From: Treponema sp.
Lineage (GTDB): Bacteria > Spirochaetota > Spirochaetia > Treponematales > Breznakiellaceae
Assembly: GCA_031288575.1 (NCBI GenBank)
Contig: JAITRD010000139.1
Coordinates: 1-6,926 of the forward strand
DNA: 6,926 nucleotides
Reading direction: 5' to 3'
In this document: one piece after another, positions 1 to 6,500 of the stretch
Layout of the letters: each line of letters starts with the position of its first letter
Position numbering within the stretch: position 1 is the stretch's first letter
Translations under genes and position numbers: made by a program
Notes under the pieces: generated by a model
What the model was told of the DNA's origin: nothing
The model's database searches: none
What the model saw: only the letters and a program-made list of their open reading frames with translations

Positions 1-844
1 CCGAAGAACCGCCCCCGTCAAAGTTGAGGCCCTCCCGGGCCCCGAGCCTTTTGAGGAGGAGCCCCAGTTCCCCCTCGGTAGCGCCGATGCTGCCGGGCCG
101 CCTGCCGTCGATGACCAGGAGGTAGAGGGTGGCGCCGTCGGCGGATAATCCCGCGGCGCTCCGGGGATGCCGGGCGGCCTCCCCAAGGAGGGCCCTTGGG
201 ACTTCCCCGGCTTCCAGCACCCGGAAAAATCCCCCCGCGGCGTGGGTAATTTCCCTCCCCGCAAGGGCCGGATCTATGCCGGCCTGGGGCAGGATTGCGG
301 CCCGGCGGTCGGCATAAAACACCAGGGCGTCATAGGGCGGGGCGGGGAGGGCGGTCAAAATCCCCTCCGCGGCGGCGATCCCCACGATGGTCCGCTCTTC
401 CCCTTCTTTTCCGGAAACCGGGCGGAAGGGGTTGGCGTTGATCCCCGCGGCGCAGCCGTAACGGCGGACAAAGCTGCTTACTTTTATGCTGGGGATGATC
501 CCCGCCGGGCCTTGACCGCCCCCTTCCCCGGCGGGCCCGGCGGGGGCGACCACAATCCGCAGCCCCGGGTCCATTAAATTTACCCGGAGGGCCCGGATCT
601 CCAGCCGGGGTTCGGCAATGGCCGCCTCGAAATAATCAAGCCCCGGACAGTAGCCTTCGGCAAAGGGCTGCCACTGGGGCACAAGGGCCGCCGGGACGGG
701 GAACCGCGGGTAAGGTGCCCGGTTTAGGGGGCCCAGATGGGCGCAGGAAGAAAAAAAGGGGGAACTTAAAAATAACAACAGACAGAATAAAAAAGAGGGT
801 CCCTTCGCGTGGGGGGAAAAAATCATCTTGTTAAAACTATTCAT
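1..844 (-). CDS. Phosphodiester glycosidase (NAGPA/DUF2233-type) family probable lipoprotein, 3' end outside window
   Basis: The reading frame is open from 844 to the left edge (281 codons, no stop), so the C-terminus is missing. Residues about 17-33 are strongly hydrophobic and end in FFSSC with Cys34. This fits a type II signal peptide with the loose lipobox tolerated in spirochaetes, so a membrane-anchored lipoprotein facing the periplasm or cell surface is likely. The family signature is clear: INANPF (135-140), HPRSAAG (226-232), LLVIDGRRPGSIG (242-254) and NFDGGGSS (274-281), matching the conserved xNxDGGGS core of phosphodiester glycosidases. Animal members remove GlcNAc from GlcNAc-1-phosphodiesters. 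Bacterial members are tied to envelope glycans, but the substrate here is unknown. The start is uncertain: ATGs at 862, 844 and 826 share the frame and none has a good ribosome binding site. I chose 844. The gene lies 145 bases after rpsU, so it may have its own promoter. Confidence 0.5.
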   Translation of the reverse strand, partial: MNSFNKMIFSPHAKGPSFLFCLLLFLSSPFFSSCAHLGPLNRAPYPRFPVPAALVPQWQPFAEGYCPGLDYFEAAIAEPRLEIRALRVNLMDPGLRIVVAPAGPAGEGGGQGPAGIIPSIKVSSFVRRYGCAAGINANPFRPVSGKEGEERTIVGIAAAEGILTALPAPPYDALVFYADRRAAILPQAGIDPALAGREITHAAGGFFRVLEAGEVPRALLGEAARHPRSAAGLSADGATLYLLVIDGRRPGSIGATEGELGLLLKRLGAREGLNFDGGGSS

Positions 845-851
845 AGGAAAG

Positions 852-857
852 ATTATG
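852..857 (-). promoter_or_regulatory. Possible -10 element (CATAAT) for the glycosidase gene
   Basis: CATAAT on the minus strand matches the sigma-70 consensus TATAAT at five of six bases. It lies seven bases before the ATG at 844, and no convincing -35 box is visible upstream. If real, transcription would start almost at the ATG, giving a leaderless or nearly leaderless message. That would fit the lack of a Shine-Dalgarno sequence. The evidence is weak, because short AT-rich hexamers occur by chance. Confidence 0.2.
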
Positions 858-878
858 AGCATCGGCGTTTTGAAAGCG

Positions 879-898
879 GAGGGGGTCCGAACCCCCTC
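879..898 (-). repeat. Perfect GC-rich hairpin between rpsU and the glycosidase gene
   Basis: On the minus strand an 8-bp perfect stem, GAGGGGGT paired with ACCCCCTC, closes a TCGG loop. In RNA this should be a very stable stem. It lies about 90 bases after the rpsU stop and 34 bases before the ATG at 844. The minus-strand sequence after it (CGCTTTCAAAACG) has no proper U-run, so it is not a textbook intrinsic terminator. Roles as an attenuator, a 3'-end stabiliser for the operon RNA, or a dispersed intergenic repeat unit are all possible. The structure is certain and the function is not. Confidence 0.6.
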
Positions 899-989
899 AT
901 TTTACACAGCCCTGAAAAGGCGCTTTTGTCGGGGGGCGTTAGTTTCGGCAGAAAAATTATCAACCCCCCTGCCCGTATAAACTTTTTAA

Positions 990-1202
990 TTAATAATCAG
1001 CCCTGCCCTTTCGCGACTTTTTAAGCAATTTCCGCTGGATTGCCTTCTTTTTCCTGTTCAGGATAGTGGAGGGTTTTTCGTAATATTCCCGTTTTTTAAA
1101 TTCCCGAATAATGCCTTCTTTTTCTACCATCCGTTTAAACCGTTTAATAGCCTTTTCCAACATCTCATTATCATCTACGATGATATGCGCCAAATAGATC
1201 AC
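990..1202 (-). CDS. rpsU: 30S ribosomal protein S21
   Basis: This 70-residue, very basic protein is the small-subunit protein S21, which lies near the anti-Shine-Dalgarno end of 16S rRNA and assists initiation. The diagnostic stretch is LEKAIKRFKRMVEKEGI (residues 15-31), followed by a KKREYYEKPS block (36-45) and a lysine/arginine-rich tail, as in the S21 family; the length is normal. The start codon is GTG at 1202, supported by GGAAAGG three bases upstream and by the expected short N-terminus; the next ATG (codon 14) would delete part of the fold. It follows the M23 peptidase gene with a 60-base gap and may be read both from the upstream operon and from its own promoter. The position behind recJ and a cell-wall peptidase, rather than beside dnaG, is a notable context. 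Confidence 0.95.
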   Translation of the reverse strand: MIYLAHIIVDDNEMLEKAIKRFKRMVEKEGIIREFKKREYYEKPSTILNRKKKAIQRKLLKKSRKGRADY

Positions 1203-1205
1203 CTG

Positions 1206-1212
1206 CCTTTCC
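1206..1212 (-). promoter_or_regulatory. Ribosome binding site of rpsU
   Basis: GGAAAGG on the minus strand ends three bases before the GTG at 1202. The full run is slightly close, but its GGA part has normal spacing. It is the reason for taking the GTG as the start of S21. Confidence 0.6.
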
Positions 1213-1231
1213 GCAATGGTTAATATGGGGC

Positions 1232-1248
1232 CTTTAAAAAAATTAAAG
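1232..1248. repeat. AT-rich inverted repeat between the M23 gene and rpsU
   Basis: CTTTAA and TTAAAG arms flank five A:T pairs in the 60-base gap between the M23 stop (1263) and the rpsU start. It could be a weak terminator-like fold or simply the AT-rich part of an rpsU promoter. A TATTAA downstream on the minus strand could serve as a -10, but no good -35 goes with it. The repeat is real and its role is undecided. Confidence 0.3.
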
Positions 1249-1262
1249 ATACCCGGAGTCCC

Positions 1263-2237
1263 TTAAAAAACAGCAACTTTATTTATTTTATCTAAGATTG
1301 CCTCTTTGTCAAGAACGGGCCGGGCAATAAAGGCGTCGGGGTCGGTATTCTCCCCGGCCACCCGGATCTCCCAGTGGAGGTGGGGGCCGGTGGCCAGTCC
1401 CGTAGCCCCGGATTCGCCTAATTGGGTTCCCCCTTCCACTAAAGCCCCTTCCTCAACCTGAATCTTATCCAGATGGTAATAGAGGGAATAGGTTCCCGGG
1501 AAATGTTCGATGACTACCGAATAACCGGTAACAATGCGAAACCGGGCCAGGACCACCCGCCCGGAGGCGCAGGCCCTGACCGGGGTGCCCCTGGGCACTC
1601 CGTAGTCGATCCCCGCGTGGATGGATGTATCCCGGGACCCGTCGGCATAACGAAAAATCCGGCGGTCCCCAAAAAAACCGGTCCGCCGGGTGGAAGTTAC
1701 CGGGGCGGTAAAGGGCCCGCCGCTAAAGATGTCCCCCCCGGTACGGAAAAGAATGGCCGAAAGCTGTGCCGTTTCGATGTTTTTTTGCGGGTCCGGCCGG
1801 GTCCTGATATCGGTGTTTTCCTGATCCAGGTAAATTTCTTCGGCGAGGAACTCCCGGCCGCCCAGCACCAGGGGAATTCCGGCGGCATTTTTCCCGTTTT
1901 CCCCTTCCACCCGTATTATGGCGGGACCGGGTTTGGCGGTGGAGGGAACCGCCAGGACCGCCGCCTTGACAGAATCCTCCCCCCCGTCCCCGGGCAGGCT
2001 GAAAAAAAATGCCTGGCTAAGCCTCCGCCCCCCGGTATCCAGGAGGACCGCCTTCATCCCCTGCCCAGGGGCTCCGGCATAAATGACGGTTACCGGGTCC
2101 CCAAGCCGGGGATCCTCGGGGATGAGGGCGAAACGGGAGCCCGCGGGCTCCTGCCCGTAAAGGAGGCAGGGAAGCCGGAGGATAAGCAAAAAAAGGAGAA
2201 ACCCCCGGGGCAGGGCAGAGAAAGGGCTCCCTTTCAC
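1263..2237 (-). CDS. Secreted M23-family metallopeptidase (LytM/lysostaphin-type murein endopeptidase)
   Basis: The 324-residue protein has a basic N-terminus and a hydrophobic core (residues 13-27). A signal peptidase I site is likely near LYG-Q (28/29), so it should act in the periplasm. Residues about 30-125 look like a beta-rich accessory domain. The C-terminal half is a peptidase M23 domain: HAGID (H207, D211), YYHLD (H255) and HLHWE (H286, H288). By comparison with LytM, H207, D211 and H288 should bind zinc, while H255 and H286 are catalytic. All five are present, so it is probably an active peptidoglycan endopeptidase rather than a degenerate activator of the EnvC/NlpD kind. The start is GTG at 2237, directly after the recJ TAA (TAAGTG) and without a good Shine-Dalgarno, which suggests re-initiation coupled to recJ. 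A later start would remove the signal peptide. The role in division or remodelling is inferred. Confidence 0.92.
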   Translation of the reverse strand: MKGSPFSALPRGFLLFLLILRLPCLLYGQEPAGSRFALIPEDPRLGDPVTVIYAGAPGQGMKAVLLDTGGRRLSQAFFFSLPGDGGEDSVKAAVLAVPSTAKPGPAIIRVEGENGKNAAGIPLVLGGREFLAEEIYLDQENTDIRTRPDPQKNIETAQLSAILFRTGGDIFSGGPFTAPVTSTRRTGFFGDRRIFRYADGSRDTSIHAGIDYGVPRGTPVRACASGRVVLARFRIVTGYSVVIEHFPGTYSLYYHLDKIQVEEGALVEGGTQLGESGATGLATGPHLHWEIRVAGENTDPDAFIARPVLDKEAILDKINKVAVF

Positions 2238-4358
2238 TTAGGAACGCCTTAAATCGGTAATGACGAGCTGGGGTGTTTCCATGCCGTTAAACCAGTTCCG
2301 GGAGAGGGTGAATACCAGATCCACCTTGTCCTCAAGGTCAAAATCCCGTTTTACCCTTTCCGCGGCCTGCCAATACACGGCGGGCCATTTGTGTTTCCCC
2401 GTGTTCAGGATCAATTTAACATGCTTGGCCTCGGTTTTTCCCATAAAACTGATCTCCGACACCTTGAGCCCCCGGGCCATAAAAATAAGGGGATCGTTCT
2501 CCTCCCCGTAGGGCTCAAAGCGGTCCACCACCTTAAAAATATCCGGGGTAAGGTAATCCTGGGGCAATTCGGCGTCAATCAGGACCCTTTCCTCCTCCTC
2601 CCCGGCGCCCAGTTCCATGGCGGCGGCGGCATTTTTAAGCCGTTCCAGAAAGAGGGGCCACTTGGGTTTTTCCATGCTGAACCCCGCGGCATAGTTATGT
2701 CCCCCCCAGTCAAGGAAAAGATCCGCGCACTGGGTTAAAAGGGACCGGAGGTCGTAGCCCTTAATGGAACGAAGGGAACCGGTGGCGATGTCTTCCCCGA
2801 AGGATACCACCAGGGCGGGCACCTTAAAACAGCCTACCAGGCGGTTTGCCATGATCCCCGTAACCCCCCGGTAGATGGCGTCCCCGTAGGCAAAGGCCAG
2901 TTTGCCCCCGTAGGTTTCCAGATTTTCCCGGGCCAGGGGTTCCACAATGGTCCAGATATCCCCCCCGAGCTTTTTCCGGTCCTCATTCATCGTCACCAGC
3001 GCCGAGGCAAGACGCTCCCGTTCCGCGGGGTCCTCCGCCAGAAGGAGGGCCACCGCTTTGTCGGGGCTGCCCATCCGGCCCGCCGCGTTGATGGCCGGGC
3101 AGAGATACCAGGAAAGATCCGTGGTGGAAAGCCGCCGCCCGGCGAGATCCAGTTTAAAGAGGAGATCCGAAAGGCCGGGCCGGGCTTTTTCCATGAGGGA
3201 AGCTAAACCGCGGCGGACGATGATGCGGTTTTCGTCCCGCAAAGGCATGATATCCGCGATGGTCCCCAAGGCGGCAAGCTGGAGATCCGAGGGATCCTCG
3301 GCGGTAAAGAGTTTTTCCCGGCGCCGGGCAAAGGAGCCGAAAAGGTTGATGAACACATCCAGCTCCGTTAACTCCCTTTCGGCGTACCGGGCAATCCGGG
3401 AAAGTTCCTTGATCCGGAGGAGGCTCTTTCCCGCGGCCTGGGGGATTTCCTTGCCGATTTCCCCGGCGATGTCCAGCATTTGTATGTCGATCCCCCGTCC
3501 GAAAATATGGGCCGCCGTCTTTTTCTGCAGCGGGGCGTCCCAGGCCAGGATTTGCTGCCCCTCCAGAAAAGCCGGCAGCCGGGTGGCGCCGATCTCGACC
3601 ATGCCGGGGATCAGCGTTTCAACAAGCCGGTCTACTACCGCGAGGTTCCGCATCTTGGCGATTTCAATAACATAGGCCTCGTTTATCGGCCGGATATTGA
3701 GGAGGCACATTGCCTGGCCGTAAAGATGGCTTTTTAGGGCAAACCGCAGGGCGGACACCAATTTATAGGCCACCCCGCAGCCGGCCAGATCCCGGAAGGG
3801 ATAGGCGGAACCGGGAAGCTTGGGGTTAACGATAGCCAGGGCCGGGGGGATCTCTTCCTGGGGATTATGGTGGTCGGTGACGATCACATCCACCCCCAGG
3901 GCGCCGGCCCGCTGTATTTCGGCAATGTTGGAGATGCCGCAGTCCACGGTAATGATGAGGGTGCCGTAGGAGGCGGCGAAGTCCTCTACCGCCCGCAGGG
4001 AAAGGCCGTAGGGTTCATCCCCCATGGGCAGGCGCCAGCTTACGTCCATTCCCAGGCGGCTCAGAAAGCCCGTAACCAGGGCGGTGCTGGTGATGCCGTC
4101 CACGTCCCGGTCGCCGAAAACCAGGACCTTTTCCCCCTCTTCCTTGGCGGCCAGGATCCGGTCTACCGCGTCTTCCATGCCCGGCAATTCAAAGGGGTTG
4201 CGCAGGTATTGGGGGCTTTCTTCCAAAAAATACTGAATTTCCTCCCCCTGGGTATGGCCCCGCCGGGCCAGGATAGAGGCGGTTAGGAGATCGCAGCCGT
4301 ACTTTACCGCAAGACTTTTGACCAATTCCGGAGGAATGTTTTTTTTCTCCCATTTCAT
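2238..4358 (-). CDS. recJ: Single-stranded-DNA-specific 5'-3' exonuclease RecJ, with large insert
   Basis: RecJ degrades single-stranded DNA 5' to 3' in gap repair (RecFOR), base excision and mismatch repair. The DHH phosphoesterase motifs are intact: GDRDVDG (82-88, D83/D85/D87), TVDCG (D139), TDHH (161-164) and GTIADIMPL (D369). NAAGRMGSP (424-432), SLRS (528-531) and the DHHA1 motif GGHNYAAGF (552-560) follow. A C-terminal OB-fold domain (about 590-706) contains RFEPYGEEND. At 706 residues it is longer than the common size of about 570. The excess is a segment at about 205-352 between motif III and the ADIMPL motif that looks like a degenerate DnaQ-type fold (see findings). Another oddity is Tyr496 in YRGVTGI, where most RecJ proteins have His in HxGVxGI. 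The ATG at 4358 overlaps the TAA of the phosphorylase gene by one base, so translation is probably coupled. A run of eight A lies just inside the start. Confidence 0.97.
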   Translation of the reverse strand: MKWEKKNIPPELVKSLAVKYGCDLLTASILARRGHTQGEEIQYFLEESPQYLRNPFELPGMEDAVDRILAAKEEGEKVLVFGDRDVDGITSTALVTGFLSRLGMDVSWRLPMGDEPYGLSLRAVEDFAASYGTLIITVDCGISNIAEIQRAGALGVDVIVTDHHNPQEEIPPALAIVNPKLPGSAYPFRDLAGCGVAYKLVSALRFALKSHLYGQAMCLLNIRPINEAYVIEIAKMRNLAVVDRLVETLIPGMVEIGATRLPAFLEGQQILAWDAPLQKKTAAHIFGRGIDIQMLDIAGEIGKEIPQAAGKSLLRIKELSRIARYAERELTELDVFINLFGSFARRREKLFTAEDPSDLQLAALGTIADIMPLRDENRIIVRRGLASLMEKARPGLSDLLFKLDLAGRRLSTTDLSWYLCPAINAAGRMGSPDKAVALLLAEDPAERERLASALVTMNEDRKKLGGDIWTIVEPLARENLETYGGKLAFAYGDAIYRGVTGIMANRLVGCFKVPALVVSFGEDIATGSLRSIKGYDLRSLLTQCADLFLDWGGHNYAAGFSMEKPKWPLFLERLKNAAAAMELGAGEEEERVLIDAELPQDYLTPDIFKVVDRFEPYGEENDPLIFMARGLKVSEISFMGKTEAKHVKLILNTGKHKWPAVYWQAAERVKRDFDLEDKVDLVFTLSRNWFNGMETPQLVITDLRRS

Positions 4359-5665
4359 TAGGCGCTGATTTCCTTCAAGATTAATTTTCGTTCCGGCGGC
4401 GGGGTTTCGCTATAGCTTACCGCGCCGGCCAATTGGGGGAGGGCTCCCTGTAGGCCCGCCTCGCCGGATGCCCAGACGGTCATGATAAGGTCCCCCTCTT
4501 TTACCGGGTCCCCCCCCTTTTTGTGCAAACATACCCCGGCGGTGGGGCATACCGCGTCTTCGGTACGGTTCCGGCCGATCCCAAGCAATACCCCGGCCCG
4601 GCCGACCTGCCAGGCGTCGATCCGGGAGATATATCCTCCCCGGGACGCTCGGATCCCGGCGCTGAAGGGGGACCGGTATTTGCCCCGGAGTTCCAAAAAT
4701 TTGTTTAGGTCCCCCCCCTGGTTTTGTATGTTCTGCAAAAATAATTCCCGGGGCTTCCCCCCGGTAAGGGCTTCCTCGCAAAGCCGGCGGCCCTCGGCGC
4801 TGTTCCCGGCCTTTCCCCCCAGGACGGCCATCCGGGCGGCCAATTCCAGGGTCACTTCCATAAGGTCCGCCGGCCCCCTTCCTTCAAGGCAGTCCAGGCT
4901 TTCTTCCACCTCCAGAAAATTTCCCACCATCCTTCCCAGGGGTTCATTCATGTCCGTCAGGAGGGCGATGATCCCCTTTCCCATGGCCGCCCCGGTATCC
5001 GCCAGGGACCGGGCCAGGGCCTCTCCGGCCTGGGGGTCCTTCATAAAAGCCCCGGAGCCGAATTTAACGTCCAGGACCAGGGCTTCCGCCCCTTCGGCGG
5101 CCTTTTTTGAAAGGATGCTCGCGGTAATAAGGGGGACGGATTCCACCGTTCCCGTTACATCCCGGAGGGCGTAGAGGAGGCGGTCCGCGGGAACGATATC
5201 CCTGGTCTGACCGGTCATGGCAAAGCCCCCTTTTTTAAGGATCTCCCGGAATTCCTCCCGCCCCAGACTGGTCCGGTAACCAGGGATGGAGTCAAGTTTA
5301 TCCAGGGTGCCCCCGGTATGGCCCAGTGCCCGGCCGGACATCATGGGATCCCTGATCCCCAGGGAGGCGGCCAGGGGGGCGAGGATGAGGCTTGTCTTGT
5401 CCCCCACGCCGCCGGTGGAATGTTTATCCACAAAGGGGCCGGGGATGCCCGAAAGATCCATGACCGACCCGGATTTGAGCATCACCTCCGTAAGGGCCGC
5501 GGTTTCCCCGGGGCTCATCCCCTGAAAAAAGACCGCCATGGCCCAGGCCGCCACCTGGTAATCGGGGATCTCCCCCGCCGCGTAACCGCCGATAAAAAAG
5601 GCCAGCTCCTCCCGGGTAAGTTCCTTTCCGGCCCGTTTATTCATAATAACATCCACCGCGCGCAT
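4358..5665 (-). CDS. pdp: Pyrimidine-nucleoside phosphorylase / thymidine phosphorylase
   Basis: The enzyme cleaves thymidine, deoxyuridine or uridine with phosphate to give the base and (deoxy)ribose-1-phosphate, a cytosolic salvage step. The phosphate-binding loop DKHSTGGVGD (80-89) and the family signature SGRALGHTGGT (110-120) are present. In the 435-residue form, the catalytic and base-binding residues fall at H82, R168, S183 and K187. These are the positions I recall for Firmicute-type PyNP, which supports the start chosen. The open frame extends upstream to 5716, but ATG 5665 has the strong GGAAGGAG five bases before it, and MRAVDVIMNKRAGKELT is the normal family N-terminus. The signature reads DKLDS where the family usually has DKLES, a mild change. 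Substrate preference (thymidine only, or uridine too) cannot be decided here. It follows recO by 44 bases and overlaps recJ by one base. Confidence 0.95.
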   Translation of the reverse strand: MRAVDVIMNKRAGKELTREELAFFIGGYAAGEIPDYQVAAWAMAVFFQGMSPGETAALTEVMLKSGSVMDLSGIPGPFVDKHSTGGVGDKTSLILAPLAASLGIRDPMMSGRALGHTGGTLDKLDSIPGYRTSLGREEFREILKKGGFAMTGQTRDIVPADRLLYALRDVTGTVESVPLITASILSKKAAEGAEALVLDVKFGSGAFMKDPQAGEALARSLADTGAAMGKGIIALLTDMNEPLGRMVGNFLEVEESLDCLEGRGPADLMEVTLELAARMAVLGGKAGNSAEGRRLCEEALTGGKPRELFLQNIQNQGGDLNKFLELRGKYRSPFSAGIRASRGGYISRIDAWQVGRAGVLLGIGRNRTEDAVCPTAGVCLHKKGGDPVKEGDLIMTVWASGEAGLQGALPQLAGAVSYSETPPPERKLILKEISA

Positions 5666-5670
5666 GACAA

Positions 5671-5678
5671 CTCCTTCC
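5671..5678 (-). promoter_or_regulatory. Strong ribosome binding site that fixes the phosphorylase start
   Basis: GGAAGGAG on the minus strand lies five bases before the ATG at 5665. It also overlaps the alternative upstream ATG at 5680, which therefore cannot use it. This makes 5665 the start, rather than the longer frame reaching back to 5716 and into recO. Confidence 0.85.
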
Positions 5679-5709
5679 ATTAGTTTCCGGGTTCGCCCGG
5701 CAGGTTTGG

Positions 5710-6489
5710 CTACCAAAAATCCCAGGTCGGCAGGGGCTTCCCCAGGATGCCGGCCATGAGCCCCGTAACCAGGGTTTTGGCCTGCCGGAATGACCGGGGA
5801 TCCGGGCTGTACCGGGCCAGAAGGGAGGGATCCAGCCCCGCTATTATATTTAACCAGCGCCGGGCGCCGGGCCCCAGGGGCTTCAAAACCCCGGCGGAAT
5901 CCCCGGCCCGGTCATCCTCCGCCCCCTCCGGCATTCCCGCGCAGGAGGGACAGAGCAAGACCCCTTCGGATTTATGAAACCATAGTACCCCATCACCGGG
6001 GGCTTCACAAGCGCAGGAAACACAGGTATTGAGGGGAGGCCGGGAACCTAAAAGTTCCGCCCAGTTCCACAGAAAATGAACCATAATCCGGGAACAGGTT
6101 TCCCCCTCCGCCCCCTCCAGGGCGTCCAGGGCCCGGTCCGCCCGGAGGAGCCCCCCGGGCCAGTTCCCCCCCCCGCCGTAGGCCGCCAGGACGGTTTCCG
6201 CCAGGGAGGAGGCCGCCATGGTTCGCTCGTAGCTTTCCCGGATTCCCGGCCGCCAGGATTGGACGTCGAAGTCGGTTACCTTCCGGGAATCCCGGACCGG
6301 GTCATGGTAAACCCAGAGGGTTCCCCGGTGAAAAGGGGCCACATGGGCGCGGAGCTTGCTTTTGGGCCCGCCGAAGACCGTAGCCCTGATAAGCCCCTCC
6401 TCGGCGGTGAGGAAGGAAACCTCCCGGTTAGATTCCCCGGAAGAACGAACCCGGAGAACCAGGGCGGAATAGGCAAAACTGCGGTTCAT
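5710..6489 (-). CDS. recO: DNA repair protein RecO
   Basis: RecO works with RecR and RecF to load RecA onto SSB-coated single-stranded DNA and anneals complementary strands. The 259 residues fit the family: an N-terminal OB fold (about 1-80, beginning SALVLRVRSSGESNREVSFLT, with LIRATVFGGPKSK), a helical middle, and a zinc finger formed by CVSC (C156, C159) and CPSC (C180, C183), with the typical pattern of the second pair following a GVLLC stretch. A fifth cysteine, C161, is close to the first pair. A run of nine G:C pairs (6166-6174) encodes part of YGGGGNWP. The start is ATG 6489. No good Shine-Dalgarno is seen, but TAAAAT lies just upstream. It is the first gene of the apparent operon with the phosphorylase and recJ, which places two partners of the same recombination pathway together. 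Confidence 0.95.
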   Translation of the reverse strand: MNRSFAYSALVLRVRSSGESNREVSFLTAEEGLIRATVFGGPKSKLRAHVAPFHRGTLWVYHDPVRDSRKVTDFDVQSWRPGIRESYERTMAASSLAETVLAAYGGGGNWPGGLLRADRALDALEGAEGETCSRIMVHFLWNWAELLGSRPPLNTCVSCACEAPGDGVLWFHKSEGVLLCPSCAGMPEGAEDDRAGDSAGVLKPLGPGARRWLNIIAGLDPSLLARYSPDPRSFRQAKTLVTGLMAGILGKPLPTWDFW

Positions 6490-6494
6490 GCTTT

Positions 6495-6500
6495 ATTTTA
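6495..6500 (-). promoter_or_regulatory. Possible -10 element (TAAAAT) for the recO operon
   Basis: TAAAAT on the minus strand matches TATAAT at five of six bases. It ends five bases before the recO ATG at 6489, in an AT-rich pocket (TGCTAAAATAAAGC). No clear -35 box is found 16-18 bases upstream. If used, the operon message would begin about at the recO ATG. As the sequence to the right is a decaying gene on the other strand, a recO promoter must lie close to here or inside that remnant. Confidence 0.3.

Noticed and set aside
167..577. Plus-strand open frame of 136 codons at the left end
   Set aside because: The minus strand encodes a recognisable phosphodiester glycosidase through this entire stretch; the plus frame is Gly/Pro-rich shadow.
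879..898. Hairpin as a standard rho-independent terminator for rpsU
   Set aside because: The minus-strand sequence after the stem lacks a U-run; on the plus strand there is only a short ATTTT and no upstream gene.
2166..2168. M23 protein as a lipoprotein anchored at Cys24
   Set aside because: The residues before it (LRLP) do not fit even a loose lipobox; a signal peptidase I site near residue 28 is more natural.
1473..2252. Plus-strand open frame of 259 codons opposite the M23 gene
   Set aside because: It is a composition shadow: the opposite strand has signal peptide and full M23 motifs, while this frame gives a Gly/Pro-rich sequence with no recognisable domain.
2947..3675. Plus-strand open frame of 242 codons opposite recJ
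   Set aside because: Its Ser/Arg-rich sequence is what the reverse of a GC-rich gene yields; recJ motifs are intact on the minus strand across the same bases.
5666..5716. 17-codon longer N-terminus for the phosphorylase
   Set aside because: It would overlap recO and include the ribosome binding site; family N-terminus, residue numbering and GGAAGGAG all favour ATG 5665.
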